Shown piece by piece: positions 17,059 to 24,334 of a DNA stretch of 42,305 nucleotides. The stretch is taken from contig BNUQ01000013.1 of assembly GCA_025997475.1 (NCBI GenBank), positions 1 through 42,305 of the forward strand. The letters are read 5' to 3'. The notes below the pieces were generated by a model. It did not search any database. It was not told the DNA's origin and saw only the letters and a program-made list of their open reading frames with translations. Each line of letters begins with the position of its first letter. Within the stretch, counting starts at the first letter, position 1. Origin of the DNA: Planctomycetales bacterium (GTDB lineage Bacteria; Planctomycetota; SZUA-567). The position numbers and the translations under genes were made by a program.

Positions 17059-18439
17059 TCCCTTCCCCTTCATAGCGCACGACGCGGTTGCGTCCGGATT
17101 CCTTGGCTTGGTAGAGGGCTTGGTCGGCGTTGAGGAAAATCTGCCGCGCCGATTCGTAGTTTGTTCCGACCTCGCAGATGCCGATGCTAATCGAAAAACG
17201 CAAAGACGGATGCTCCGGCAGAACTTGCTGATGAAAATTCTCGCGCAATTTATCCGCGATGTTGAACGCGATGGTCGGCGCGGTGTTTAAGATGACCGCA
17301 AATTCCTCCCCGCCGTAACGGAAACAATAATCGCTGGCGCGGACGCCCGCTTTGAGCGTTTTCACCAACGTCAAAATCACCTGGTCGCCGAACGAATGTC
17401 CGTAGGTGTCGTTGACACTCTTGAACTTGTCGATGTCAATCACGAGCAGGCAAAACATCGCCTGCGTCGCCAAGAAATGCCGGAAGCATTGGCTCAACAT
17501 CGCGTCGAAAGTGGCGCGGTTGTAGAGTTTGGTGAACGAGTCCAACTTCAATTCGGTGATGGTGAAGTTGAGTTTTTTCTCCATCGCTTTGATGGCGTGG
17601 CACAACGTTTCGAGTTCGTCGTTGGTCAGCACTTGCATTTGGTCAATCGCGACCGAGTGCGTTTTTTCCTCGACCGTCGCCGAGGGGCTGAGAAAATAAT
17701 CCGTCCAATTTCGGGTCGCCGCCGTCATCATTTCCACCGGCGTAACGACGAGCCGGCGAATGATATAGACATACAACAAACTGAACAACAACGTCAGCGC
17801 GCAAACAATCAGCGACAACAAAATAAGAAACCGGTGTTCTTCGGCGATAACGTCGTTCATATCAAAATCCACGCCGACGTAGCCGACGAACTTTTTATCG
17901 GCGGCGTAAAGCGGCTCGTAAATCGAAAAAGTGTAGCCGTAGGTCGGGGAGTATTCGATGAGCGGCTCGCCGGCGACGCCGCGCGCGTAATCGTCGTAGA
18001 ATTCACGATTTTCGTCGTAGGACGCCCAGTCGTCATAGACCGGTTCGCCGTCGCCGTCGCCGTCGGAAAACAGCGACAAATCGCGGTGGTTTTCCACGTC
18101 GGGGAGATAAACATAGAGATAGTTGATATACGAGTTCGCTTCTTTCAGCAGGGCGAATTCGCGCTCGATTTCGCGGTAATCATCGTCGGGCGGCAAGTGC
18201 CGGTAAGCGGCGACTTTATCGCCATCGAGAAGGCTCGCCGCGCTAATCGCGGTCTGCCGACCGATTTCTTCGTAACGTTCTTCCGTGGCGATTTTCTGCA
18301 AATAATAACCGACCCCGACCGCCACGCCGCCGACGGTGAGCGCCATAAACACGACGGTAATCATCAACTTGGTGCCCAACGAAACGCGCCACGCGGGCAC
18401 CGCGACGGTCTCGGAAGTGGCTGGAATGGTAACGTCCAT
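17051..18439 (-). CDS. Membrane diguanylate cyclase with periplasmic sensor
   Basis: The protein has 462 residues. A membrane helix at about 25-48 and a second at about 205-230 enclose a 155-residue periplasmic sensor of the Cache/PAS type (ISAASLLDGDKVAAYRHL ... YSPTYGYTFSIYEPLY ... YVGVDFDMNDV). A HAMP-like linker follows, then GGDEF from about 300. The signature GGEEF is at about 376-380 and an I-site RASD lies five residues before it, so an active, product-inhibited c-di-GMP synthase is expected. The sensor has an acidic DGDGDGEP loop that could bind a cation. The ATG has GAGGG upstream. No HAMP consensus is sharp. Confidence 0.92.
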   Translation of the reverse strand: MDVTIPATSETVAVPAWRVSLGTKLMITVVFMALTVGGVAVGVGYYLQKIATEERYEEIGRQTAISAASLLDGDKVAAYRHLPPDDDYREIEREFALLKEANSYINYLYVYLPDVENHRDLSLFSDGDGDGEPVYDDWASYDENREFYDDYARGVAGEPLIEYSPTYGYTFSIYEPLYAADKKFVGYVGVDFDMNDVIAEEHRFLILLSLIVCALTLLFSLLYVYIIRRLVVTPVEMMTAATRNWTDYFLSPSATVEEKTHSVAIDQMQVLTNDELETLCHAIKAMEKKLNFTITELKLDSFTKLYNRATFDAMLSQCFRHFLATQAMFCLLVIDIDKFKSVNDTYGHSFGDQVILTLVKTLKAGVRASDYCFRYGGEEFAVILNTAPTIAFNIADKLRENFHQQVLPEHPSLRFSISIGICEVGTNYESARQIFLNADQALYQAKESGRNRVVRYEGEGKS

Positions 18440-18615
18440 TTTTGCCCTCGGTGGAGGAATGAGTGCGGGGATTGTAGCGATTGCCCGATAAAAATGAACA
18501 AGCGAGACGCGGACCTTGACGGGGCGCGCGCGGCGACGGCGTTTATGAACCGCGAAGCGTCGTCGCCGAACCGTTCGCTGTTAACTTCCCGCCGAGAAAA
18601 CGCCGCCGGTTTGCA

Positions 18616-18837
18616 TTATTTCCGCCGCTTAAACGCATAAAAATACCATTGCAGATAATCGGGAAGCCACGCCCATAATTTGAAATTCGATTTACCGGCG
18701 ACGCGGTCTTTCCACCTCGTTGGCGTTTCGCAAATTACGTAACCTTGCACGTGGGCTTTGGCAATCAATTCCAAACCCAGCGCGAACCCGCCGGTGCTTT
18801 CGATTGACTGTTGCCGTAAAAATGAAGTGCGATAAAG
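18616..18837 (-). pseudogene. C-terminal remnant of a family 2 glycosyltransferase
   Basis: The minus-strand frame reads LYRTSFLRQQ, SIESTGGFALGLELIAKAHV, then ETPTRWKDRVAGKSNFKLWAWL and ends FKRRK. This matches the end of dolichol-phosphate-mannose-synthase-like glycosyltransferases, where IESTGGFE.GLEL and PT.WRDR..GKSNFKLW.WLP are typical. The N-terminal two-thirds with the DXD catalytic site are absent. Upstream the frame runs into the ATPase gene without a plausible start. Out-of-frame hydrophobic sequence at 18838-18950 may be more of the same wreck. The 18440-18615 gap holds nothing recognised. Confidence 0.7.
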
Positions 18838-18982
18838 GCGGTGAGCCACTCGGCGAGCGGTTGACGAAAGAGCAAAACTAACCCACCGCCGACCGGCGCG
18901 GACAGCGACGCTATTCGCCATACTTTTTGCTGTTTCGGCGATAAGCGCATTGCGGTAATTCCTCCTTTTCAAAATGGTTATT

Positions 18983-20128
18983 TCATTCCAGCGGCAAAAT
19001 AAAATCCGGGTAATTGTCGCGATGGACAACGCGGTAAGTTGCTTGCGGATACGCCGTGGCGAACGCCGGCGGCAGTTTGGTTTTTCGCACTCCCCACTTA
19101 AATTCGCAAGCCGTCAATTGCTCGCCGTGTTGCTCGATTAAATCAATTTCCTGCCCGTCATACGTCCGCCAAAAATAAAACTCTTTGTGCAATCCGCGAT
19201 TATGCCGGTCTTTCAAGCGCTCGCCGATTAAATAATTTTCCCACAACGCGCCGACATCGTCCCGCAACGCCAACGGCTGGAAATTGCCAATCAGCGCGTT
19301 GCGAATCCCGTTGTCGTAAAAATACCATTTACCGGTTTTGCGCACCTCTTTGCGTAAATTGCGGGCATACGCGCCGAGCCGATAGCCGATAAAGACCTTA
19401 TTCAGCAAATCGAGATATTTTTCCACGGTGTTTTTGCTTAATCCCAACGCGCCGCCCAAATTTTCGTAGGTGATTTCACCGCCTAATTGCCACGCGACCA
19501 AGCGGAGCAAATCGCGCATTTTGCCGGAGTTTTTAATCCCCTCGACCGCCAAAATGTCTTTGAGCAAATAAGCGTTGACCAAATCCCGCAGATACGCAAT
19601 TTTATCTTCGGGATTTTCCAATCGCGTTACTTCGGGATAAGTGCCGTAAATTAAGCGCGTTTCGAGATTTTGCCGCGCGGTCAGCGCGTTTTCTTGCGGC
19701 GCGAGTTCCGCCTGTGAAAACGGCGTCAAGAAAAAAGCCGCGCTTCGCCCGACTAACGGTTCGCCGGTTTTATTCAGCAAATCAAACGACGACGAACCGG
19801 AAGCGAGCACGCGCGTCGCCGCGACTTCGTCAACCATCAATTTGATTTTTTGCCCGATTTCCGGGATATTTTGCGCCTCGTCGATGGCGAGCAAATCAAT
19901 TCCGGTCAGCAAACGCCGGTAATTGGCCACCGACCGCTCCGCCAACAACGCTTGCGCGTCATAATCCTCGCCGTTTAACAACAGCGTTTTGCCGACAAAA
20001 TTTTCGACGATTTTTTTCAATAAAACCGTTTTGCCGACGCGCCGCGCGCCAAAGAGTAACGCCGCTTTTTGTGGTCGCAGATACGCTAATATCCGCTTCT
20101 CCAATAGTCGAGTGATGTCGCCGGTCAT
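18983..20128 (-). CDS. AAA_14/DUF4143 ATPase
   Basis: The protein has 381 residues. The N-terminal AAA_14 domain has Walker A GARRVGKTVLLKK (about 26-38), Walker B LLAIDEAQNIPE, and a sensor region RVLASGSSSFDL. The C-terminal DUF4143 domain (about 200-381) has a winged helix (LSKNTVEKYLDLLNKVFIGYRL) and a nuclease-like end (FWRTYDGQEIDLIEQ ... ACEFKWG) resembling the PD-(D/E)XK pattern E...D...EFKW. Such proteins are common, mobile and of unknown role. The ATG has GGGAGGG upstream. It lies between remnants of two polysaccharide genes on the same strand, suggesting it was inserted or has outlived them. Two palindromes lie directly upstream at 20149-20210. Confidence 0.92.
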   Translation of the reverse strand: MTGDITRLLEKRILAYLRPQKAALLFGARRVGKTVLLKKIVENFVGKTLLLNGEDYDAQALLAERSVANYRRLLTGIDLLAIDEAQNIPEIGQKIKLMVDEVAATRVLASGSSSFDLLNKTGEPLVGRSAAFFLTPFSQAELAPQENALTARQNLETRLIYGTYPEVTRLENPEDKIAYLRDLVNAYLLKDILAVEGIKNSGKMRDLLRLVAWQLGGEITYENLGGALGLSKNTVEKYLDLLNKVFIGYRLGAYARNLRKEVRKTGKWYFYDNGIRNALIGNFQPLALRDDVGALWENYLIGERLKDRHNRGLHKEFYFWRTYDGQEIDLIEQHGEQLTACEFKWGVRKTKLPPAFATAYPQATYRVVHRDNYPDFILPLE

Positions 20129-20148
20129 TAGGTTGCCCTCCCGTTTTC

Positions 20149-20210
20149 GTTAAATCCGTCATTGCGATGACGAATTTAACGTAAAATCCGTCATCGCGAT
20201 GACGGATTTT
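20149..20210. promoter_or_regulatory. Two adjacent long palindromes upstream of the ATPase gene
   Basis: The segment at 20183-20210 is a perfect 28-nt palindrome (AAAATCCGTCATCG and its complement). The segment at 20149-20180 is a near-perfect 32-nt version of the same sequence (TAAATCCGTCATTGCGATGA and so on). They sit 21 nt upstream of the ATPase ATG. They could be an operator for a dimeric regulator, a hairpin pair in the leader, or a remnant of an inserted element. Confidence 0.6.
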
Positions 20211-20254
20211 AGCGGCGGCAATCGGTAAAAGCAACGCCGGCTCGTCGGTCCGTT

Positions 20255-20356
20255 TTATCGCCAGAATCCCCGGCAATCCACGAACGGCGCCGTCGGGCGC
20301 AGTGATTTATATTCACGATGCGGCGTGCCGAGAAGCACGCCGTCGGCGACGCCGCA
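20255..20356 (-). pseudogene. C-terminal remnant of a nucleotide-sugar dehydrogenase
   Basis: The minus-strand frame ends ADGVLLGTPHREYKSL, then PFVDCRGFWR and stop. UDP-glucose/UDP-ManNAc dehydrogenases finish with this pattern (DA.V.GTPH.EY..L ... VVD.WGFW). Only about 33 codons remain, and the NAD and catalytic domains are missing. Together with the glycosyltransferase remnant at 18616 it indicates a lost polysaccharide-synthesis cluster. Confidence 0.55.
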
Positions 20357-20441
20357 AACATTCGCCGGCGAGTTCCTTCCCGTTAAAGTCCCGCCCGCCG
20401 AATGTCCGATAACGTTGGTAATATCAACGAAAGGCGACGGC

Positions 20442-21167
20442 GTGCGTATTCCTCTTATTCTAATGTTGGCGTTGGCGGCGTTGCCGCTAAGCGGCGGTTG
20501 CGGCGGGAAGCGTTCGGCGACGACCGACCCGCAAGCCGAAGCCGTCAACCAAAAATTCAGCAAGCAGGACAAAGACAAAAAAATGACCGCCGCCGACAAA
20601 GCGCGGTTGCGCTACATCGAAGGGCGGCAAATTTGCGCGCAGAGCAATTACGCCGGCGCGATTCCCTACTTCAAGGAAGCCGTCAAAATCGCCGAAAAAG
20701 CCGAGTATTATCTCGATTTGGGGCGCTGTTATCACTTAATCGGGCGCTACGGCGACGCGCTTCGCGCCTACGCCCGCGCCGAAGAATTGGGCGGCGGCGA
20801 CGACGACGAAACCCGCGCTTCCCTGCAAGCCAACATCGGCGACGTTTTTCAACAGCGCGAGGACGCCGCCGAAGCGTTGCGCTACTACTACGCGGCGATT
20901 TCACTCGTGCCGGATTACGCGCGCGCCCATTATGAAATCGGCAATCTATTATTGAAAGAGGGCAAATACGCCGAATCCGTCGCGCGTCTTAGTCGGTCGC
21001 TGACCATCGACCCGGCGATGAACAAGGCGCGCTTGTCGCGGGCGATTGCCTATCGAATGACCAAGCAATACGAACTCGCCTACCGCGACCTCCAAGACCT
21101 CGACCAGCGCGGCTTCGCCGTCCAGTCGGATTTGGAACGGGAGATTCTGGCGGGGATTAGTAACTAA
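20442..21167 (+). CDS. TPR-repeat lipoprotein
   Basis: The GTG at 20442 (VRIPLILMLALAALPLSGGC) gives a signal peptide of about 16 residues ending in a lipobox-like LSGGC, so the mature protein would be lipid-anchored. AAGG precedes the GTG. The longer frame from 20325 would place this hydrophobic stretch inside and overlaps the dehydrogenase remnant. Residues about 65-235 form four or five TPR units (ICAQSNYAGAIPYFKEAVKI; YYLDLGRCYHLIGRYGDALR; ANIGDVFQQREDAAEALRYY; AHYEIGNLLLKEGKYAESVA). TPR lipoproteins scaffold envelope complexes such as pilus or outer-membrane assembly. The next gene downstream is also exported. Confidence 0.82.
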   Translation: MRIPLILMLALAALPLSGGCGGKRSATTDPQAEAVNQKFSKQDKDKKMTAADKARLRYIEGRQICAQSNYAGAIPYFKEAVKIAEKAEYYLDLGRCYHLIGRYGDALRAYARAEELGGGDDDETRASLQANIGDVFQQREDAAEALRYYYAAISLVPDYARAHYEIGNLLLKEGKYAESVARLSRSLTIDPAMNKARLSRAIAYRMTKQYELAYRDLQDLDQRGFAVQSDLEREILAGISN

Positions 21168-21284
21168 TTAACAATTAACAATTAACAATTAACAATTAAA
21201 AATTGAGGATTAGTTATCAAAATCTCGCGCCGCGAATTTGAAAACTAAACTCAGCAATTGTTAATTGTGAATTGTTAATTGTTC
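21168..21284. repeat. Heptamer-armed hairpin element, AATTAAC type
   Basis: The left arm has four tandem AACAATT units and the right arm has the complementary ATTGTTAATTGTGAATTGTT. The core contains CTCGCGCCGCGAATTTGAAA with partial inner symmetry (GGATTAGTTATCAAAA against TTTGAAAACTAAACTC). It starts at the stop codon of the TPR gene. Confidence 0.85.
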
Positions 21285-21302
21285 TCTCACTCGGAGAACA
21301 AG

Positions 21303-22850
21303 ATGAAACGCCTCCTCGTTTTTCTGTTGCTGTTGTCGCCGGCGATGACCGCCGAGAATCCGTTCGACCAATTCGCCGCCCGCGCCGCCGCCGAAAAAAA
21401 CGCGGCGCAGAAATCGCGCGGGGCGCCGGACTCCGCGTTGAGCCGGCAACACGCCGGCGAGAAAAACGCTTGTCCGGTGTGCGGACGCGAGCGGAGCGTG
21501 TGCTACGCCGAATCGCTCGCCGCCGCGCAAAACCCGAACGGCGGCACGAAAGCGTGTCCGGTGTATAAAGACAGTTTTGTCGTCGGCGAGTCGCGTCCGG
21601 CGCCTTGCCCGATTTGCGGTTTGTTGGTGAATTTGCCGCAACGCAATCAGCGTTACGAAAACACCGACAGCGATTTATGCCCGCATCCGTCGGGCAACGT
21701 GCGTTATATGCCGGAAATCGTTACCTGCCCGCGGTGCGGTTTCTCGGCGTTTCAGCGGGATTTCCGCGCTTTCCGCGCCAAACAGCATCCCGAAATCGTG
21801 CAGTGGGTAAAACAAAATTTACAACCGTCGATGCCGGAAATTTTGCACCAGTTGCTCGGGCGCGAAATTAAAATCGACGCCAAAAATTTAGTCGCGTTGT
21901 TTGAATTGCAAAAAGAGATTCCCGATATTTTGCGGTGCGGCAACGCCTTTTTGCTTTATCGCGAGCGGATGCGCCGCGGCGACCCCGACGTGAACGAACT
22001 CGGTTTGGCGCGCGTCGCGTGGCTCGCGGCGTGGGCAAACCGCCGCGCCATTTCCGCGCCGTTCGGCGAGGGGGTGTTGTTGGACAGCGCGCGCCGCGCG
22101 TTGTCGGCAATCCAAAAAAGCGAAACGGGCGAGCTCGAAGCCGTCGCCGCCGCTATCGACGAATTGCTCGCCGACGGCGCGCGCTTCGACATTGTGGAGC
22201 GGCAACTGTTGCGGCTGACGCAAGCCGGTTATTACAACCGTCTCGGTCTGAACGCGGCGGCGAAAACGGCGCTCGAACAGGTCTTGGTCGAATTGCGGAA
22301 AAGACATTTGGACGCTGCGTCCGACCCGTGGCAGAAAATCAAAATCGCCGACGGCGCGCAGGGCGAGGACAAAGAGAAAATCATCGCGCTGGCGAAAAAA
22401 GCGTTGAGCGAAGAGGTGTCGGTGCGCGGCAATTGCCTGCGGCAGGAAATCCGTTATTTGACCGAAGCGGCGCAACTGCTGACGACGGCGGTGGAAAAGC
22501 GGCAGGCGCCGTCGTTAGACCTGCCGACGTATTTGTATTTGGTCGGCGATTTTGAGCGCCGCGCCGAGCAACACGCGCGGGCGTTGCTGTGGCTGACGGC
22601 GGCGGAGCGGGCGGCGGACAACGGCGCGGTGAAATTGGAACATCTCGCGCCGGCACAAATCGAATTGCTGAAACGCTACGTGCGCGAGCGACAAATCACG
22701 CCGGCGCCGAACCCGCGCGCGGCGACGGATATGCCGATTATCAACGCCGCCGGCATCGAAACGAAAAATGCGCAAGCCGCGGCGCTGGCGCAACAAATAA
22801 AAATTCCCGCCGAGAGCCGCGGGCAGTTGTCGGTGAGCAATGGTCGGTGA
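21303..22850 (+). CDS. Secreted DUF2225-like zinc-ribbon protein
   Basis: The ATG at 21303 (GGAGAAC upstream) starts a signal peptide (MKRLLVFLLLLSPAMTA); the earlier ATG at 21279 adds eight polar residues and is less likely. The mature part, about 500 residues, has paired CxxC motifs: CPVCG (about 57), CPICG (about 101) and CPRCGFSAF (about 149), which resemble DUF2225 zinc-binding proteins. The rest is helical and TPR-like (GYYNRLGLNAAAKTALEQVL; LYLVGDFERRAEQHARALLW). The function of DUF2225 is unknown. Export is unusual for a Cys-rich zinc protein. It may work with the TPR lipoprotein upstream. Confidence 0.75.
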   Translation: MKRLLVFLLLLSPAMTAENPFDQFAARAAAEKNAAQKSRGAPDSALSRQHAGEKNACPVCGRERSVCYAESLAAAQNPNGGTKACPVYKDSFVVGESRPAPCPICGLLVNLPQRNQRYENTDSDLCPHPSGNVRYMPEIVTCPRCGFSAFQRDFRAFRAKQHPEIVQWVKQNLQPSMPEILHQLLGREIKIDAKNLVALFELQKEIPDILRCGNAFLLYRERMRRGDPDVNELGLARVAWLAAWANRRAISAPFGEGVLLDSARRALSAIQKSETGELEAVAAAIDELLADGARFDIVERQLLRLTQAGYYNRLGLNAAAKTALEQVLVELRKRHLDAASDPWQKIKIADGAQGEDKEKIIALAKKALSEEVSVRGNCLRQEIRYLTEAAQLLTTAVEKRQAPSLDLPTYLYLVGDFERRAEQHARALLWLTAAERAADNGAVKLEHLAPAQIELLKRYVRERQITPAPNPRAATDMPIINAAGIETKNAQAAALAQQIKIPAESRGQLSVSNGR

Positions 22851-22860
22851 GCAGTTGGCG

Positions 22861-23133
22861 GAAAATTGACCCGCCGTTAAAACGGCGGGCTATTGAATTT
22901 TGCGGCGGCTTCGCCGCATTACAATCGACGGCGATAAATCACCGCCGAAATTTAGCCCGCCGTTAAAACGGCGGGCTACTGAATTTTGCGGCGGCTTCGC
23001 CGCGTTACAATCGACGGCGATAAATCACCGCCGAAAATTGACCCGCCGTTAAAACGGCGGGCTATTGAATTTTGCGGCGGCTTCGCCGCGTTACAATCGA
23101 CGGCGATAAATCACCGCCGAAAATTGACCCGCC
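22861..23133. repeat. 86-bp tandem repeat, three copies and a partial fourth
   Basis: The units start at 22861, 22947 and 23033, with a 15-nt fragment from 23119. Each unit folds into three hairpins: CCCGCCGTTAAAACGGCGGG, GCGGCGGCTTCGCCGC and CGGCGATAAATCACCGCCG. There is no spacer, so it is not a CRISPR array. The last unit ends inside hisC and encodes its final residues. Confidence 0.92.
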
Positions 23134-24187
23134 CATTGTCCGTTGCAAAGGCGCTTATCGCGGCAAGCGTCGCGCGCATTTGTGCGTCCGTGCCGATGGT
23201 AATCCGCAGGCAATCGTCGAGGCGCGGGGCGTTCCAGTAGCGGGTTAAAATTTTACGGTCTTTCAGATATTGATATAAATCCGCCGCCGCCGGTTTGCCG
23301 AAACGCGCCAGCACGAAATTGGCGCCCGAAGTCCAAACTTTCGCCGTCGCCGCCAACGCCGCCGCAAACCATTCTCGCGTGGCGATGATTTTCTCGCAAT
23401 TTTCCCGCAAATAATTTTGGTCGCGCAACGCCGCCGCCGCCGCCGCTTGCGCCAATTGGTCGAGGTTGTAATAGTCGCGGACTTTGTGCAATTCCGTCGC
23501 CAATGCCGGCGCGGCAAAACCCAAGCCGACCCGCAAACCGGCGAGCGAATAACTTTTCGACAGCGTGCGCGTTACGATTAAATTGGCGTATTTGCCGAGT
23601 AGCGGCACCGCCGAATGGGCGTTGCGGTCAAAATCGGCATACGCTTCGTCGATGACGACGACCGCGTCCGGCGCGGCGGTCAGCAATTTTTCGAGGTCGG
23701 CAAGTTCATACACCGTGCCGCTCGGCGCGCCCGGATTCGGGAAAAAAATCACTTTCGCCTCCGCGAAATCCGCCGGCAACGCGGGCAAAGAAAAATCGTC
23801 GGGAAAGGCGATTTCGCGAAAATCGGCGTTCTGCACTTGACAGAGCGTCCGGTAAAACGTGAACGACGGCGTGAACGCCGCCGCGCGGTCGCCGGGGCTC
23901 AGGCACGCTTGCGCGATTATCCGCAACATTTCGTCCGAACTGTTGGTCACTAGCACCGTTTCCGGCGCGACGTTGAAAACCGCCGCCGCCGCGTCGCGCG
24001 CGTCGCGGCTGGAACTTTCGGGATACCACGCCAATTTGTTCAGCGCCGCGTTAATCGCGGCGAACGCCTGCGGCGAGGGCGGATACGGATTTTCGTTGGC
24101 GTTGAGAACGATAAAGTCGTCGCCGCCGGCTTTTTCACCGGGGACGTAGGCGGACATAGCGCGAATCGCGGGGCGGAGGGAGAGCAT
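23111..24187 (-). CDS. hisC: Histidinol-phosphate aminotransferase
   Basis: This PLP enzyme transaminates imidazole-acetol phosphate in histidine synthesis. The protein has 358 residues, normal length. It shows LNANENPYPPSP, the phosphate-binding TNSSDEMLRII region, FFPNPGAPSGT, VIDEAYADF, and the Schiff-base Lys at about 211 in TLSKSYSLAGLRVG; the end LRITIGTDAQM is the family signature. The last seven residues (GRVNFRR) are encoded by the partial fourth copy of the 86-bp repeat, so the repeat changed the C-terminus. No other his gene is near. The start lies just after a heptamer-armed element and has no clear Shine-Dalgarno sequence. Confidence 0.93.
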   Translation of the reverse strand: MLSLRPAIRAMSAYVPGEKAGGDDFIVLNANENPYPPSPQAFAAINAALNKLAWYPESSSRDARDAAAAVFNVAPETVLVTNSSDEMLRIIAQACLSPGDRAAAFTPSFTFYRTLCQVQNADFREIAFPDDFSLPALPADFAEAKVIFFPNPGAPSGTVYELADLEKLLTAAPDAVVVIDEAYADFDRNAHSAVPLLGKYANLIVTRTLSKSYSLAGLRVGLGFAAPALATELHKVRDYYNLDQLAQAAAAAALRDQNYLRENCEKIIATREWFAAALAATAKVWTSGANFVLARFGKPAAADLYQYLKDRKILTRYWNAPRLDDCLRITIGTDAQMRATLAAISAFATDNGRVNFRR

Positions 24188-24190
24188 AGT

Positions 24191-24334
24191 TTTGAGAGTT
24201 TAGAGTTAAGAGTTGAAAGTTGAAAGTTGAAAGTTGAAAGAATGAGCGCGAAGCGCGGCGTTATAAATTCCCCAGCCCCTCCGTAGAGGGGAACTTAATT
24301 GGTCGCGCTTTCGTTTTTCAATTCTCAACTTTTA
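24191..24334. repeat. Heptamer-armed element upstream of hisC
   Basis: The left arm is GAGAGTTTAGAGTTAAGAG followed by four AAGTTGA units. The core is ATGAGCGCGAAGCGCGG. A CCCCTCCGTAGAGGGG hairpin follows, then a short right arm (CAATTCTCAACTTTT) that merges into the 3' end of the SNF2 gene. It resembles the element at 16926 most closely. Confidence 0.75.

Noticed and set aside
18494..18640. A 48-codon plus-strand ORF starting MNKRDADLDG.
   Set aside because: There is no ribosome site, and it overlaps the glycosyltransferase remnant.
22861..23133. Possible CRISPR array.
   Set aside because: The 86-bp units are contiguous with no unique spacers, and no cas gene is present.
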